A stretch of 64,000 bases of DNA from Parvibaculum sedimenti (GCF_009184905.1 NZ_WESC01000002.1:186001-250000); one strand, 5' to 3'; positions 1-11,879 are shown, numbered from the stretch's first letter. Numbers and translations: made by a program. Notes: generated from the letters alone by a model not told the origin.

Positions 1-432
1 CTTTCTCTCAACAAGAGCGACGCGCCGCTCCGCGATACGCTGCGCGTCATCGGCAAGGGCCGGAAGGAACGCATGGTTCCCGTGCTCGCTGTCGCGCGCG
101 AAGCCGTCGACGATTATCTGCGCCTATGCCCCTTCGGCCTCATGCCCGACGATCCATTGTTCGTCGGTGCGCGCGGTAAGCGCGTCGATCAGCGCATCGT
201 GCGCGAGGTGGTTATTCAGCTCCGCCGCAGGCTCGGCCTCGCAGATACGGTGACGCCGCACGCGCTGCGCCACAGCTTCGCGACGCACCTCCTCGCGGGC
301 GGCGGCGATCTTCGGACCATTCAGGAATTGCTGGGCCATGCCAGCCTGTCGACCACGCAGATGTATACCGAAGTCGACAGTCAGCGGCTTCTCGACGTCT
401 ACGACAAGGCGCATCCGAGAGCCGGGCACTGA
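1..432 (+). CDS. xerC: Tyrosine recombinase XerC, 3' part only
   Basis: C-terminal catalytic part of a Xer-type tyrosine recombinase, which resolves chromosome dimers at dif with XerD. The reading frame is open from base 1, so the gene begins before the window; about 143 residues are visible. Seen: the beta-hairpin lysine motif GKGRKER, the HALRHSFATHLL box carrying the catalytic His and Arg, LGHASLSTTQMY with the second catalytic His and the nucleophilic Tyr, and the tail LLDVYDKAHPRA. That ending fits alphaproteobacterial XerC better than XerD. The first catalytic Arg lies upstream, outside the window. The gene converges on lpd with a 15-base gap. The XerC/XerD assignment rests on the C-terminus only. 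Confidence 0.88.
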   Translation, partial: LSLNKSDAPLRDTLRVIGKGRKERMVPVLAVAREAVDDYLRLCPFGLMPDDPLFVGARGKRVDQRIVREVVIQLRRRLGLADTVTPHALRHSFATHLLAGGGDLRTIQELLGHASLSTTQMYTEVDSQRLLDVYDKAHPRAGH

Positions 433-447
433 GGCCCCGCGCGCCGA

Positions 448-1839
448 TCACATATGGATCGGCACACCCGTCACCGCCAGCGCAGCTTCCTTCACCGCTT
501 CCGACAGCGTCGGATGAGCGAAGCACATGCGCGCGATGTCCTCGGAGCTGCCCGAGAACTCCATCGCCACGACGGCCTCCTGGATGAGCTCGCCCGCATT
601 GGCGCCGATGATGTGAACACCGAGGATACGGTCGGTCGCCTTGTCCGCGAGGATCTTTACAAAGCCTTCGGTCGTCTTGTTCGCCTTGGCGCGGCCATTG
701 GCCGTGAAGGGAAACTTGCCGGCATTATATTCGACGCCGTCGGCCTTGAGCTGCTCTTCGGTCTTGCCGACCGAGGCGACTTCCGGCGCGGTATAGACGA
801 CGCCCGGGATGACGTCGTAATTCACATGGCCCCAATGGCCGGCGAGCTGCTCGGCGAGCGCAACGCCTTCTTCCATGGCCTTGTGAGCAAGCATGGGGCC
901 CACGATCACATCGCCAATGGCATAGATGCCATCGACATTCGTCTTGAAATGCTGATCGACCTCGACGCGGCCGCGCTTGTCCGTCGTCACGCCGACATTC
1001 TCAAGGCCGAGCCCGCCCGTATAGGCGACACGTCCGATCGCAACCAGCACAACATCGGCTTCGAGAATCTGCGTCTCGCCGCCCGCCGCGGGCTCCACCG
1101 AAACCTTGAGGCCGGACTTCGTCTTCTCGACCTTCGTCACCTTCGAGCCGAGCTTGAACTCGAAGCCCTGCTTCTTGAGGATGCGCGTGAAATTCTTGAC
1201 GACCTCGCCATCCATGCCCGGCAGGATATCGGGGAGGAATTCGACCACCGTCACCTTGGCGCCGAGACGGCCCCAGACGGAACCGAGCTCAAGCCCGATG
1301 ACGCCGCCGCCGACGACCAGCAGCCGGCCCGGCACCTTGTCGAGCTTCAGGGCACCGGTCGAGGAAACGACCGTCTTCTCGTCGATCTCGATACCCGGAA
1401 GCCGCGCAACGTCGGAGCCCGTGGCGATGACGATGTTCTTTGTCTCAAGCAAGCGGTCGCCGACCTGAACCTTGCCCGGCGCCTTGATGACGCCCTCGCC
1501 CTTCACCCATTCGATCTTGTTCTTCTTGAAGAGGAACTCGATGCCCTTGGTGTTGCCGTCGACAGCCTCGTCCTTGAAGGCGATGAGCTTCTTCACATCG
1601 ATCTTCGGCGTTCCGACGTCGATGCCCATGCCCGGAAAGGCGTGTTGCGCCTCGGCGAAAAGCTCAGAGGCATGAAGAAGCGCCTTGGACGGGATGCAGC
1701 CGACATTGAGGCAGGTGCCGCCCAGAGCGTCGCGCTTCTCGACGCAGGCGACCTTGAGGCCGAGCTGCGCCGCCTTGATCGCGCATTCATATCCGCCGGG
1801 TCCCGCACCGATGACAACGAGATCGAAACTGTCAGCCAT
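448..1839 (-). CDS. lpd: Dihydrolipoyl dehydrogenase (E3)
   Basis: FAD flavoprotein that reoxidises dihydrolipoyl groups with NAD+, here presumably as E3 of 2-oxoglutarate dehydrogenase. The 463 residues match the family length. Seen: N-terminal FAD Rossmann motif [10 protein letters not shown] (11-20), redox-active disulfide in [13 protein letters not shown] (Cys43, Cys48), a second Rossmann motif [10 protein letters not shown] for NAD, and the C-terminal base pair in AHPTLSE (His442, Glu447). It lies 36 bases downstream of sucB on the same strand and ends the mdh-sucCDAB-lpd series. Other E3-using complexes (pyruvate, glycine, branched chain) could share it, since no other E3 is visible here. 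Confidence 0.96.
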   Translation of the reverse strand: MADSFDLVVIGAGPGGYECAIKAAQLGLKVACVEKRDALGGTCLNVGCIPSKALLHASELFAEAQHAFPGMGIDVGTPKIDVKKLIAFKDEAVDGNTKGIEFLFKKNKIEWVKGEGVIKAPGKVQVGDRLLETKNIVIATGSDVARLPGIEIDEKTVVSSTGALKLDKVPGRLLVVGGGVIGLELGSVWGRLGAKVTVVEFLPDILPGMDGEVVKNFTRILKKQGFEFKLGSKVTKVEKTKSGLKVSVEPAAGGETQILEADVVLVAIGRVAYTGGLGLENVGVTTDKRGRVEVDQHFKTNVDGIYAIGDVIVGPMLAHKAMEEGVALAEQLAGHWGHVNYDVIPGVVYTAPEVASVGKTEEQLKADGVEYNAGKFPFTANGRAKANKTTEGFVKILADKATDRILGVHIIGANAGELIQEAVVAMEFSGSSEDIARMCFAHPTLSEAVKEAALAVTGVPIHM

Positions 1840-1875
1840 GGCAGGAACCTTTCATACCGGACGTGAAACGGACAA

Positions 1876-3114
1876 TCAGAGATCGAGGAGAAGGCGCTGC
1901 GGATCTTCGAGCGCTTCCTTGACACGCACGAGGAAGGTCACCGCTTCCTTGCCATCGACGATGCGGTGATCGTAGGAGAGCGCCAGATACATCATCGGAC
2001 GAATTTCGACCTTGCCGCCGATGGCGACGGGGCGCTCCTGAATCTTGTGCATGCCAAGCACGCCGGACTGCGGCGCGTTGAGGATCGGCGTCGACATCAG
2101 CGAGCCATAGACGCCGCCATTCGAGATCGTGAACGTGCCGCCCTGCAGCTCTTCGAGCTTCAGGTGTCCGTCGCGGGCGCGCTTGCCGTATTCGTTGATC
2201 GTCTTTTCGATATCGGCGAAGCCGAGATCCTGCGCCTCGCGCACCACCGGCACGACAAGACCGCGATCGGTGCCGACCGCCACGCCGATATTGTAGTAGT
2301 TCTTGTAGATGAGGTCGTCGCCATCGATCTCGGCATTCACCGCCGGAATTTCCTTCAGCGCCGCGATGCAGGCCTTGACGAAGAAGCCCATGAAGCCGAG
2401 GCGAACACCGTGCTTCTTCTCGAAGACATCCTTGTACTGATTGCGAAGCGCCATGATCGCCGTCATGTCCACCTCGTTGAAGGTGGTGAGCATGGCCGCC
2501 GTGTTCTGCGCTTCCTTGAGGCGCGTCGCGATCGTCTTGCGCAGGCGCGTCATGCGGACGCGTTCCTCGCGCGCCGACTGATCGGCGGATGTGGGCACAC
2601 GCAGCTGAACGGGTGCGGCCGGGGCTGCCGCGGGCTTCGCCGCCGCTTCCAGCGCGTCGCCCTTCGTGATGCGGCCGTCCTTGCCTGTGCCTTCGATCTT
2701 CGAGGTGTCGAGAGCGTTCTCCTCGGCGATGCGGCGCACGGAAGGCGCGAGACCCTCGGCAACCGCAGGCTTCGCCGCAACAGGTGCGGGCTTCGGAGCG
2801 GGCGCGGCGGCGGGTTTCGGCGCGGCGGCCTTCGGCTCTTCCTTCTTCGCGGCGGGCTTCGCCGAGACCTTGCCGGCGCCTTCGCCGATCGCGCCGAGAA
2901 TGGCGCCGATCGCAACCGTCTCGCCGACCTTGACCGAAATTTCCGACAGCACGCCCGAAGCCGGCGACGGCACTTCCACCGTCACCTTGTCGGTTTCGAG
3001 CTCGACCAGCGGCTCATCCACCGAAACGGCGTCGCCGGGTTGCTTGAACCACTGCGCGACCGTCGCCTCCGTCACCGATTCGCCGAGTGCCGGCACCTTG
3101 ATTTCCGTGGCCAT
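1876..3114 (-). CDS. sucB: 2-oxoglutarate dehydrogenase E2, dihydrolipoyllysine succinyltransferase
   Basis: Core acyltransferase of the 2-oxoglutarate dehydrogenase complex; 412 residues. Domain order: one lipoyl domain (about 1-78, lipoyl Lys43 in ETDKVTVE), a flexible Ala/Pro/Lys linker (about 80-120), a peripheral-subunit-binding domain (about 121-155, [10 protein letters not shown]), a second Ala/Pro linker, then the catalytic domain ending in [12 protein letters not shown] (His383, Asp387). The start at 3114 is chosen because [13 protein letters not shown] is the canonical E2 beginning and AAGGCGGAAAGAGA precedes it; the open frame further upstream lies inside sucA. It starts 26 bases after the sucA stop, so the two are co-transcribed. 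Confidence 0.96.
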   Translation of the reverse strand: MATEIKVPALGESVTEATVAQWFKQPGDAVSVDEPLVELETDKVTVEVPSPASGVLSEISVKVGETVAIGAILGAIGEGAGKVSAKPAAKKEEPKAAAPKPAAAPAPKPAPVAAKPAVAEGLAPSVRRIAEENALDTSKIEGTGKDGRITKGDALEAAAKPAAAPAAPVQLRVPTSADQSAREERVRMTRLRKTIATRLKEAQNTAAMLTTFNEVDMTAIMALRNQYKDVFEKKHGVRLGFMGFFVKACIAALKEIPAVNAEIDGDDLIYKNYYNIGVAVGTDRGLVVPVVREAQDLGFADIEKTINEYGKRARDGHLKLEELQGGTFTISNGGVYGSLMSTPILNAPQSGVLGMHKIQERPVAIGGKVEIRPMMYLALSYDHRIVDGKEAVTFLVRVKEALEDPQRLLLDL

Positions 3115-3140
3115 TCTCTTTCCGCCTTTCAGAGGAAGTC

Positions 3141-6080
3141 TCAGTCGATCTGCAACGCGTCCGACAGAAGCTGATTCAGTTGCTGGAGATGCTTGCTCGC
3201 AAGGCCGACCGCCGTTGCCGCGGAGGCGGGTCTGCCCGTGTAGCGCGGACGGCGGTAACGCGCGCCGACCTGCCCCAGCACCCATTCGATATTGGGCTCC
3301 ATGAAGGTCCATGCGCCCATGTTCTTCGGCTCTTCCTGGCACCAGACGATTTCCGCCTGGGGGAAGCGCGCCAGTTCCGTCATCAGCGACTTCGCCGGGA
3401 ACGGATAGAGCTGTTCGACGCGCATGAGGTAGACATCGTTGATGTCGCGCTTCTCGCGCTCCTCGTAGAGGTCGTAATAGACCTTGCCCGTGCACATGAC
3501 GACGCGCTTGATCTTGTCGTCGCTGACGAGCTTGATCTTCTCGTTCTTGAGAAGCTGCGCATCGTCCCAAAGTACACGGTGGAAGGTCGAGTCGGGTCCG
3601 AATTCCTCAAGCTTCGACACGACGCGCTTGTGCCGCAGCAGCGACTTCGGCGTCATGATGATGAGCGGCTTGCGGAACTTCCGATGCATCTGACGGCGCA
3701 GAATGTGGAAGTAGTTCATCGGCGTCGTGCAGTTCGCGACCTGCATGTTGTCTTCGGCGCACATCTGCAGATAGCGTTCGAGACGAGCCGAGGAATGCTC
3801 GGGGCCCGCGCCTTCATAGCCATGCGGCAGAAGCATCACGAGACCCGACATGCGCAGCCACTTGCGCTCGCCAGACGAGATGAACTGGTCGATCACCACC
3901 TGGGCGCCATTGGCGAAGTCGCCATACTGCGCTTCCCAGAGCACCAGCGCGTTCGGCTCGGCAAGGCTGTAGCCATATTCGAAGCCGAGCACCGCATTTT
4001 CCGAAAGCATCGAGTTGATGACTTCGTAGGGCGCCTGATTCTCCGCCACATGGTTGAGCGGAATGTACTTGTCTTCGTTCTCCTGATCGTTGAGCACCGA
4101 GTGACGCTGCACGAAAGTGCCGCGCTCGGAGTCCTGACCGGAGAGACGAACCTTGAAGCCTTCCCTGCAGAGCGTGCCGAAGGCAAGCGCCTCTGCCATG
4201 CCCCAATCGAAGCCTTCTCCGGTCTCGATCATCTTGCGGCGATTGTCGAGGAAGCGCTGGATGGTCTTGTGGACGTTGAAGTCGTCGGGCACCTCGGTGA
4301 GGCGCTTGCCGACGTCGCGCAGAATGTCGAGGTCGACACCTGTCTCGCCGCGCTGCGCCTCGCCTTCGGCCCGGCCGAGGCCCGACCAGCGGCCGTCGAG
4401 CCAGTCCGCCTTGTTCGGGCGGAAGCTGTTCGAGGCTTCGAGCTCTTTGTCGAGTTCGGCCCGGAAGGCATCCTGTCGCCGGTCGAATTCTTCCTTTGTG
4501 ATGAGGCCCTGACTGATGAGCCGCTCGGAATAGATTTCGAGTGTCGTCGGGTGGCTCCTGATCTTCTGGTACATCAGGGGCTGCGTGAAGCTCGGCTCGT
4601 CGCTTTCATTGTGGCCGAAGCGGCGATAGCAGAACATATCGACGACGACAGGCTTGTTGAAGCGCTGGCGGAACTCCGTCGCGATCTTCGTCGCATGGAC
4701 GACCGCTTCCGGATCGTCGCCGTTCACATGGAAGATCGGCGCCTGCACCATCTTCGCGACGTCAGAGGGATATGGCGACGAGCGCGAGAAGATCGGGCTC
4801 GTGGTGAAGCCGATCTGGTTGTTGATGATGAAGTGGATCGAGCCGCCCGTGCGGTGCCCCTTGAGGCCCGAAAGACCCAGGCACTCGGCAACCACACCCT
4901 GGCCCGCGAAGGCCGCGTCGCCATGGATGAGCAGCGGAATGACCGAGCCGCGCTGCGTGTCGTGAAGCTGATCCTGCTTCGCGCGCGCCTTGCCGAGCAC
5001 AACAGGATCGACGATTTCGAGATGCGAGGGATTTGCCGTCAGCGACAGATGCACCTTGTTGCCGTCGAACTCGCGGTCTGACGAGGCGCCGAGGTGGTAC
5101 TTCACGTCGCCCGAACCGTCGACATCTTCCGGGTTGGCAGAGCCGCCCTTGAACTCGTGGAAGATCGCGCGATAGGACTTCGACATCACATTGACGAGCA
5201 CGTTCAGACGCCCGCGATGCGCCATGCCGAGCACGATTTCCTTGGCGCCGAGATTACCGCCGCGCTTGATGATCTGTTCGAGCGCCGGGATCATCGCTTC
5301 CGCGCCATCGAGGCCGAAGCGCTTGGTGCCGATATATTTGATGCCCGCGAAACGCTCGAAGCCTTCCGCCTGAATGAGCTTGTCGAGAATGGCGAGTCGG
5401 CCCATCTCGGTGAAGGTGACTTCCTTGTCCGGGCCTTCGATGCGCTCCTGGATCCAGGCCTTCTCTTCCGGATCGCCGATATGCATGAACTCGACGCCGA
5501 TCGTGCCGCAATAGGTGCGGCGCAGAATGTCGAGCATCTGGCGCACGGTCGCAGTTTCGAGGCCGAGCACATTGTCGATGAAGATCGGACGGTCGAGATC
5601 GTCAGGACCGAAGCCGTAGCTTTCCGGCTGAAGCTCGGGATGCTCCGACTTCGGACGAAGCTGCAGCGGATCGACATCGGCGTCGAGATGGCCGCGAATG
5701 CGATAGGCGCGGATCATCATGAGCGCGCGCACCGAATCGAGCGTCGCGGCGCGGATCTCCGCCTCGCTCGCTCCACCCTTACGCTCGCTGATCTTCTGCT
5801 TGATCGGGCCCTCGGTCGTGGCCCAGTTGCCGTCGAAGGCCGAAATGAGGTCGCCCGTGGCAGCGACGGGCCAATCCGCCCGCTTCCAGGAGGCGCCCCT
5901 GGCCTCCTTCAGCACATCTTCGGGCGCATCGCCGAGACCGTCGAAGAAGGTGCGCCACTCCGCATCGACCGACGAGGGGTCCTGCTGGTAGCGGGCATAT
6001 AGCTCTTCGACGAAAGCTGCGTTGGTTCCGTAGAGGAAGGACGTCCGCTCGAAGCGCTCATTCGCGCCGTCATTGCTCAT
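3141..6080 (-). CDS. sucA: 2-oxoglutarate dehydrogenase E1
   Basis: Thiamine-diphosphate E1 that decarboxylates 2-oxoglutarate and succinylates the lipoyl arm of SucB. The 979 residues are the normal size for the long homodimeric E1. Seen: the N-terminal segment [16 protein letters not shown], which in this family contacts E2/E3; the region [14 protein letters not shown]; the diphosphate-binding loop [14 protein letters not shown]; and the C-terminal transketolase-type pyrimidine domain with EFGYSLAEP-like residues ([14 protein letters not shown]). It precedes sucB and follows sucCD in the same direction, with a 134-base spacer after sucD that could carry an internal promoter. Confidence 0.97.
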   Translation of the reverse strand: MSNDGANERFERTSFLYGTNAAFVEELYARYQQDPSSVDAEWRTFFDGLGDAPEDVLKEARGASWKRADWPVAATGDLISAFDGNWATTEGPIKQKISERKGGASEAEIRAATLDSVRALMMIRAYRIRGHLDADVDPLQLRPKSEHPELQPESYGFGPDDLDRPIFIDNVLGLETATVRQMLDILRRTYCGTIGVEFMHIGDPEEKAWIQERIEGPDKEVTFTEMGRLAILDKLIQAEGFERFAGIKYIGTKRFGLDGAEAMIPALEQIIKRGGNLGAKEIVLGMAHRGRLNVLVNVMSKSYRAIFHEFKGGSANPEDVDGSGDVKYHLGASSDREFDGNKVHLSLTANPSHLEIVDPVVLGKARAKQDQLHDTQRGSVIPLLIHGDAAFAGQGVVAECLGLSGLKGHRTGGSIHFIINNQIGFTTSPIFSRSSPYPSDVAKMVQAPIFHVNGDDPEAVVHATKIATEFRQRFNKPVVVDMFCYRRFGHNESDEPSFTQPLMYQKIRSHPTTLEIYSERLISQGLITKEEFDRRQDAFRAELDKELEASNSFRPNKADWLDGRWSGLGRAEGEAQRGETGVDLDILRDVGKRLTEVPDDFNVHKTIQRFLDNRRKMIETGEGFDWGMAEALAFGTLCREGFKVRLSGQDSERGTFVQRHSVLNDQENEDKYIPLNHVAENQAPYEVINSMLSENAVLGFEYGYSLAEPNALVLWEAQYGDFANGAQVVIDQFISSGERKWLRMSGLVMLLPHGYEGAGPEHSSARLERYLQMCAEDNMQVANCTTPMNYFHILRRQMHRKFRKPLIIMTPKSLLRHKRVVSKLEEFGPDSTFHRVLWDDAQLLKNEKIKLVSDDKIKRVVMCTGKVYYDLYEEREKRDINDVYLMRVEQLYPFPAKSLMTELARFPQAEIVWCQEEPKNMGAWTFMEPNIEWVLGQVGARYRRPRYTGRPASAATAVGLASKHLQQLNQLLSDALQID

Positions 6081-6214
6081 TCGGTGTCCGGTGCGAGGAG
6101 CCCTCGCACCCCCTTATTGAGAGAGGCTGTTGCCCGGACCAGATCCGGACAGTTTCAACACGCTCGACAACTATATGCGGGATCGCCGGCCGGGGCCGCG
6201 ATCCCGCAATCTCT

Positions 6215-7093
<879 letters not shown>

Positions 7094-8263
7094 TTACGCA
7101 GCCTCCTTCACGGCCTTGACGATCTTCTCGGCCGCGTCGGCGAGATTGTCGGCGGAAATAATGGGCAGGCCCGATTCGGCCATGATCTTCTTGCCGAGTT
7201 CGACGTTCGTGCCTTCGAGGCGCACGACCAGCGGAACCTTCAGGCTCACTTCCTTCGCGGCGGCGATGACGCCTTCCGCGATGATGTCGCAGCGCATGAT
7301 GCCGCCGAAGATGTTGACGAGGATGCCTTCGACATTCTTGTCGGATAGAATGATCTTGAAGGCCGCCGTGACTTTTTCCTTCGTCGCGCCGCCGCCCACA
7401 TCGAGGAAGTTGGCGGGCTCGGAGCCGTAATATTTGATGATGTCCATCGTCGCCATGGCGAGGCCGGCGCCGTTGACCATGCAACCGATCTTGCCGTCGA
7501 GCTTGACGTAGTTGAGGTCGTACTTCGACGCCTCGACTTCCGCCGGATCTTCTTCCGTGATGTCGCGGAGTTCGACGATGTCCTTGTGACGGTAGAGCGC
7601 GTTGTCGTCGAAGCCGACCTTGGCATCGAGGCAGACGAGCTTGTTGTCGCCCGTGACGACCAGCGGATTGATCTCGAGCTGTGCCATGTCTTCGGCGACG
7701 AAGGCCTTGTAGAGCTTGTCGACCAGCGCCACGGCCTGGGCGTTGAGATCGCCTTCGAGACCGAGTGCGAAGGCCACCTTGCGGCCATGGAAGCTCGAAA
7801 CGCCGGAGGCCGGATCGATCGAGAAGGTCAGGATCTTTTCCGGCGTCGAATGCGCCACTTCCTCGATGTCCATGCCGCCTTCGGTGGACACGATGAAAGC
7901 GATGCGCGAGGTCGCGCGATCGACGAGCACCGAGAGATAAAGCTCGCGGGCAATTGAGGAGCCTTCCTCGATATAGAGGCGGTTGACCTGCTTGCCGGCC
8001 GGGCCCGTCTGGTGCGTCACCAGCGTGGAGCCGAGGAGCCGCGTCGCTTCGCTCTTCACATCATCGAGCGACTTCACGACCTTGACGCCGCCGGCCTTGC
8101 CGCGCCCACCCGCATGGATCTGGGCCTTTACGACATAGACGGGGCCGCCGAGCTTCTTGGCGGCTTCCACCGCTTCGTCCGGCGTAAAGGCGGGAAAGCC
8201 CTTGGGCACCGCGACGCCATATTTCGCGAGCACGGCCTTGGCCTGGTATTCATGGATATTCAT
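7094..8263 (-). CDS. sucC: Succinyl-CoA synthetase beta subunit
   Basis: ATP-grasp beta subunit of succinyl-CoA synthetase; 389 residues. Seen: the canonical N-terminus [17 protein letters not shown], the ATP-grasp glycine loop [10 protein letters not shown], and the C-terminal ligase-CoA domain with [10 protein letters not shown] and [10 protein letters not shown]. The frame stays open 34 codons further upstream, but 8263 gives the family-standard start. It is the first gene of the sucCDAB-lpd run; the 373 bases upstream are non-coding and separate it from a divergent membrane enzyme, so an operon promoter should lie there. Confidence 0.96.
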   Translation of the reverse strand: MNIHEYQAKAVLAKYGVAVPKGFPAFTPDEAVEAAKKLGGPVYVVKAQIHAGGRGKAGGVKVVKSLDDVKSEATRLLGSTLVTHQTGPAGKQVNRLYIEEGSSIARELYLSVLVDRATSRIAFIVSTEGGMDIEEVAHSTPEKILTFSIDPASGVSSFHGRKVAFALGLEGDLNAQAVALVDKLYKAFVAEDMAQLEINPLVVTGDNKLVCLDAKVGFDDNALYRHKDIVELRDITEEDPAEVEASKYDLNYVKLDGKIGCMVNGAGLAMATMDIIKYYGSEPANFLDVGGGATKEKVTAAFKIILSDKNVEGILVNIFGGIMRCDIIAEGVIAAAKEVSLKVPLVVRLEGTNVELGKKIMAESGLPIISADNLADAAEKIVKAVKEAA

Positions 8264-8636
8264 GCGATCCGTCCGGCATGAGGGGCGGCGGAAGGTCGCA
8301 GGCCCCGATGGGAAATCGTATTTGCGGGGAGTTATAGCACCCGCGAGGCCAGGCGCAACAGCCAAATGCTGAATCCGGATTCACTGTATCTCACCCGCTA
8401 ACCTACAGAATTCTCAGTACAAATTTTTGGGCGCCGACGTTAGGGCAGGCTGCCCAAGCTTTGTGCAATGGCAGATCTGTGACCTCGGCGGCGGCGGCGA
8501 AATTCATTTAATCCCTGTGCCCAAGATAGAAATGTTAGATTTAAAAACTTGCCGATCCCCATATTCTGGCGAGCTCTCCCGTTAGAAACGGTCCCCGGCC
8601 TGCGCGGCTCACCAAGAAAAATCGGTCATCAAGATT
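8264..8636. other. Divergent intergenic region between sucC and the LtaS-like gene
   Basis: A 373-base spacer between two divergent starts. It must hold the promoter of sucCDAB-lpd (minus) and that of the membrane sulfatase-fold gene (plus). The plus-strand part from about 8505 to 8560 is AT-rich compared with its surroundings, consistent with a promoter. A short self-complementary stretch GGGCAGgctGCCC lies near 8442-8454. I see no convincing ORF, riboswitch or terminator in it. Confidence 0.5.
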
Positions 8637-10667
8637 ATGTCAGCTCCTCAAGGCCGCCTGCAGCAGTGGCTGCACTCAATCTCTCCGCGCGTGAAATTCG
8701 CCGCCCTTATGGGTTGCGCCTCCCTCATCGCCTTCACGCTGCTGCGCCTGGTCTTGACCACGCTCCTCGCGACACCCGTCGCGGAGCGGCCGCTTGCCGA
8801 CATCGCCGCCGCTTTCGGCCTGGGTGCGCTCAGGGACATGGCCGTCGCCGCCCTGTTCGGCCTCTCATTTCTTGCATTCCTCAATATGCGGGCACGGTGG
8901 AAGTCGCGCTTCGGACGCGCACTGCCCCTCACTTTACTCACGCTCGCTCTTTTCCTGATCGTCTTCAGCGCCGTCGCCGAAGTGTTCTTCTGGAACGAGT
9001 TCGACAGTCGCCTCAACGGCATCGCGCTCTACTACCTCATGTTCCCGCGCGAGGTGATCGGTAACCTGCAGGAATCCTTCAACGTCGCGCTCTACATGCC
9101 GATGGTCGCCGCTGCCGCGATCGGCATCGCGCTTGCGCTGCGCATGCGTCTTCGCCGCGCGGTGGATGCTGTGCCTGCAAAGAGGCTGCGCCTGCGGGAA
9201 TATGCGGGCGCCGCCGCACTTGCCATCGCTTCGGTATTTACGCTTCACACAGCGAGTGGCGACGTCAGCGCCAATCGTGAAATCAACCAGCTTGCGGAGA
9301 ACGGCTGGTCGACCTTCGTCGCCGCCGGCCTCTCGAACGATCAGGAATATGACGGCATCTACCCGACCATGAACGAGAAGGAGGCGATCGAAATCGCACG
9401 CTCGCTCGTCGCTCAGGACAACACGACCTTCATCGATCAGACGGATGCACGCAGCCTGCGCCGCTGGGTGGAGAACGGCCAGAACCCGAAGAAACTCAAC
9501 ATTGTCATCGTGACGAATGAATCCTTCGGCTCGAAATTCGTCGGGGCACTCGACAGCAGCAAGCGCCCGAGCCTCACGCCCGCGCTCGACAAGCTTTCGG
9601 GCGAAGGCCTCTTCCTCACCAACATCTATGCCTCTGGCGACCGCACCGTGCGCGGTCTCGAAGCGACCGAAACCGCCTTCGCGCCGATTCCCGGCATTTC
9701 GACGGCGCGGCGGCCGGAGTCCGAAGGCATGTATTCGCTTCCCTTCCTGCTGAAGAGCTTTGGCTATCGCGCTGCCGTTCTCTACGGTGGCCGCGCCGTT
9801 TTCGACAACATGGGCAATTACTGGAAGGGCATCGGCTTCGATCCGGTCTGGGATCAGGCGGATATTCGCCATGAGAGCTTCACCACCGCATGGGGCGTTT
9901 CGGACGAGGACCTCTACACCGAAGCTCTCTCGCGCATGGACGAGATGTCAGCGGAACAGAAGCCCTTCCTTCTGACCATGATGACGGTGTCAAACCACCG
10001 CCCCTATCGCTTTCCGCAGACGCATGTGAAGTGGAGCGACGATCTCAAGGCGCGCGAAAACTCGGCGCATTACGCGGACTGGGCCTATGGCGATTTCATC
10101 GAGCGCGCGCGCAAGCACGCCTGGTTCGATGACACGGTCTTCGTCTTTGTCGCCGATCATAGCGAGAAGATCAACGGCGCGGCGCAGGTGCCGCTGCAGG
10201 ACATGCGCATTCCGGTCATCATTTACGCGCCCAGGCATATCGCGCCGAAGCGCATCGACACGCTCGGCGCACAGATCGACCTCATCCCGACGCTGTTGGG
10301 CGAACTTGGCTTCTCATACGTCAATCCGTTCTTCGGCAAGGACCTTCGCCGCATACCGCCGGATGGCGGATGGATTTCCGCCGCGCATAATTTCTCGATC
10401 GCCTTCGGGCGGCCGGGGCATGTCGCGGTGCTGGAGCCCGACGCACCGAGCAAGGGATACAGCTTCGAGGCTGGCCTGACGCCGCTTGTGCCAGAGACGG
10501 CAAATGCCGAAACGCTGAAGCAGGCGATCGCACTGACGCAAACCGCACATCACATGTTCTACGCCCATCAATACCACATGGCGCAGAACGATGAATGGCC
10601 GGCCTATATACCGAACCAGAACACGCCGGCTCAGAAGCCCGCGCTCGACCAGATCACGCGCCCCTGA
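8637..10667 (+). CDS. LtaS/MdoB-like membrane phosphoglycerol transferase-type protein
   Basis: Membrane enzyme of the alkaline-phosphatase/sulfatase superfamily resembling lipoteichoic acid synthase and MdoB-type phosphoglycerol transferases; 676 residues. Four or five hydrophobic helices occupy about residues 15-205, followed by a large predicted periplasmic catalytic domain. Seen: VTNESFGS with Glu295, a likely metal ligand; Thr337 in DRTVRGLEA, at the position of the nucleophilic threonine; and ADHSEK with Asp507 and His508. Gram-negative relatives modify periplasmic glucans or envelope lipids; the substrate here is unknown. The Shine-Dalgarno sequence is weak (AAGATT). The gene splits mdh from sucCD and has no partner in its direction. 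Confidence 0.8.
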   Translation: MSAPQGRLQQWLHSISPRVKFAALMGCASLIAFTLLRLVLTTLLATPVAERPLADIAAAFGLGALRDMAVAALFGLSFLAFLNMRARWKSRFGRALPLTLLTLALFLIVFSAVAEVFFWNEFDSRLNGIALYYLMFPREVIGNLQESFNVALYMPMVAAAAIGIALALRMRLRRAVDAVPAKRLRLREYAGAAALAIASVFTLHTASGDVSANREINQLAENGWSTFVAAGLSNDQEYDGIYPTMNEKEAIEIARSLVAQDNTTFIDQTDARSLRRWVENGQNPKKLNIVIVTNESFGSKFVGALDSSKRPSLTPALDKLSGEGLFLTNIYASGDRTVRGLEATETAFAPIPGISTARRPESEGMYSLPFLLKSFGYRAAVLYGGRAVFDNMGNYWKGIGFDPVWDQADIRHESFTTAWGVSDEDLYTEALSRMDEMSAEQKPFLLTMMTVSNHRPYRFPQTHVKWSDDLKARENSAHYADWAYGDFIERARKHAWFDDTVFVFVADHSEKINGAAQVPLQDMRIPVIIYAPRHIAPKRIDTLGAQIDLIPTLLGELGFSYVNPFFGKDLRRIPPDGGWISAAHNFSIAFGRPGHVAVLEPDAPSKGYSFEAGLTPLVPETANAETLKQAIALTQTAHHMFYAHQYHMAQNDEWPAYIPNQNTPAQKPALDQITRP

Positions 10668-10688
10668 GACATCCGTACAGAAATCAAA

Positions 10689-11843
10689 TCACAGAAGATC
10701 CGAAATAGAGATCTCCTGCGACCCCGTCGGCAGCGTGATCATCATGCCGTCATAGCCGAGCCGTGTATCGCCCGCGCCCCGCGCTTCGTCGACGCCGCGA
10801 AGGAATATGTGCCGCATCAAGGCATTGGGAAGCGGCGGCACGACATGCGAATAGACAAGAAGCTTCACATGAGCCTCGTTGGCGATCTCCGCCGCCTCGA
10901 CCGGCGAGGTGTGATAATTGATCGTGTCGCGCGCCATTTTGGCGAGACGGTGAATGCCTGCGTTATCGAGCCCCGCCGCAATATTGCGCACCATCTCGAC
11001 ATTGAGCGCCTCATGCACCAGAAGATCGGCATCCTTCGAAAATACCGCGACATTATCGAACTTCTTCGTGTCGCCGGAGACGACGGCGACGCGGCCCAGA
11101 TATTCGATCCGGTAGCCGATGGCCGGCTCGACCGGATGATGATTGACGAGAAAGGCCGAAATCTTGAGCCCATCCTTGTCGAAGACGGTAACGGACTGGC
11201 CGAGATCCGGCTTCGGGATTTCATGCGCTATGATGCGCGCCCCTTCGGGCGCGAGATAATCCGTCCCGTGATGGACGATGCGAAAGCCGGAGTCCGAATC
11301 ATAGGCCATCGCGAACCCCCGCACGACATCCGCCGTACCGCTGACGCCATAGGCGTCGCCCTCGATATCGAGCGGCGCCTTGATCTCCTGCGGCCTCCCG
11401 GGGCCGAAAACCTCGAGAGGCACCTTGCGTCCAGCAATCCAGCTCTGGACCGCAAACTCCCCGAGCGCGCCGATATGGTCGGAATGGAGGTGCGTCAGCA
11501 GCACGGTGTCGATGGCTGAGGCAGGCAACCGCGTCTGCGCGAACTTCGCCCAGGAGCCTGGACCTGTATCGATGATGACGATGTGTCCGCCCGCAACGAC
11601 TGCTGTGCAGGCATTGGCCCGCGACGGATCCGGCATGGGCGACCCCGTGCCGCACAGCACGATGTGGAGCCCCTTGTCCGTCAGCAAGGCACCGCGGTCG
11701 TTCGCGGCGAGCCTACCTGCAATGACGCGCCTCGTAATGCCGTCCTGCAATGACGGCACTGTCCAAACGGCCGCAAAGACCGCCAATCCCAGCGCCACCA
11801 CGACCGCCGCGAGCACTGCAGCAAACCTTGCCTTGCGTCCCAT
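10689..11843 (-). CDS. Membrane-anchored metallo-beta-lactamase-fold hydrolase
   Basis: Metallo-beta-lactamase-fold protein of the RNase Z/arylsulfatase-like group; 384 residues. An N-terminal hydrophobic segment (about 7-27) is a signal anchor, so the enzyme is probably periplasmic. Seen: the metal site THLHSDHIGAL (His118, His120, Asp122, His123), GTGSPMPDPSRA, which marks the family's first loop, IDTGPGSW, and later GDTKKFDN and YHTSPVEAAE as further metal-binding loops. The start at 11843 is preceded by GGGGAGAGGG; an in-frame ATG at 11873 is possible but lies inside a palindrome. It converges on the LtaS-like gene with a 21-base gap. Substrate unknown. Confidence 0.82.
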   Translation of the reverse strand: MGRKARFAAVLAAVVVALGLAVFAAVWTVPSLQDGITRRVIAGRLAANDRGALLTDKGLHIVLCGTGSPMPDPSRANACTAVVAGGHIVIIDTGPGSWAKFAQTRLPASAIDTVLLTHLHSDHIGALGEFAVQSWIAGRKVPLEVFGPGRPQEIKAPLDIEGDAYGVSGTADVVRGFAMAYDSDSGFRIVHHGTDYLAPEGARIIAHEIPKPDLGQSVTVFDKDGLKISAFLVNHHPVEPAIGYRIEYLGRVAVVSGDTKKFDNVAVFSKDADLLVHEALNVEMVRNIAAGLDNAGIHRLAKMARDTINYHTSPVEAAEIANEAHVKLLVYSHVVPPLPNALMRHIFLRGVDEARGAGDTRLGYDGMMITLPTGSQEISISDLL

Positions 11844-11856
11844 GACCCTCTCCCCT

Positions 11857-11879
11857 AAATTAATGGTAAACATTAATTT
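11857..11879. promoter_or_regulatory. Perfect 9-base inverted repeat upstream of the MBL-fold gene
   Basis: AAATTAATG (11857-11865), a 5-base spacer, then CATTAATTT (11871-11879). The palindrome ends 14 bases before the chosen start codon of the hydrolase gene. AT-rich, perfectly symmetric sequence in a GC-rich region is typical of a repressor operator overlapping a promoter. No regulator gene is adjacent, so the protein that would bind it is unknown. Confidence 0.45.

Noticed and set aside
454-1866. Plus-strand open frame of 470 codons opposite lpd
   Set aside because: Arg/Asp/His-rich shadow of lpd; lpd has complete motifs and correct length.
10689-11873. Start of the MBL-fold protein at 11873
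   Set aside because: That ATG lies within the perfect palindrome and lacks a ribosome site, while GGGGAGAGGG precedes the ATG at 11843.
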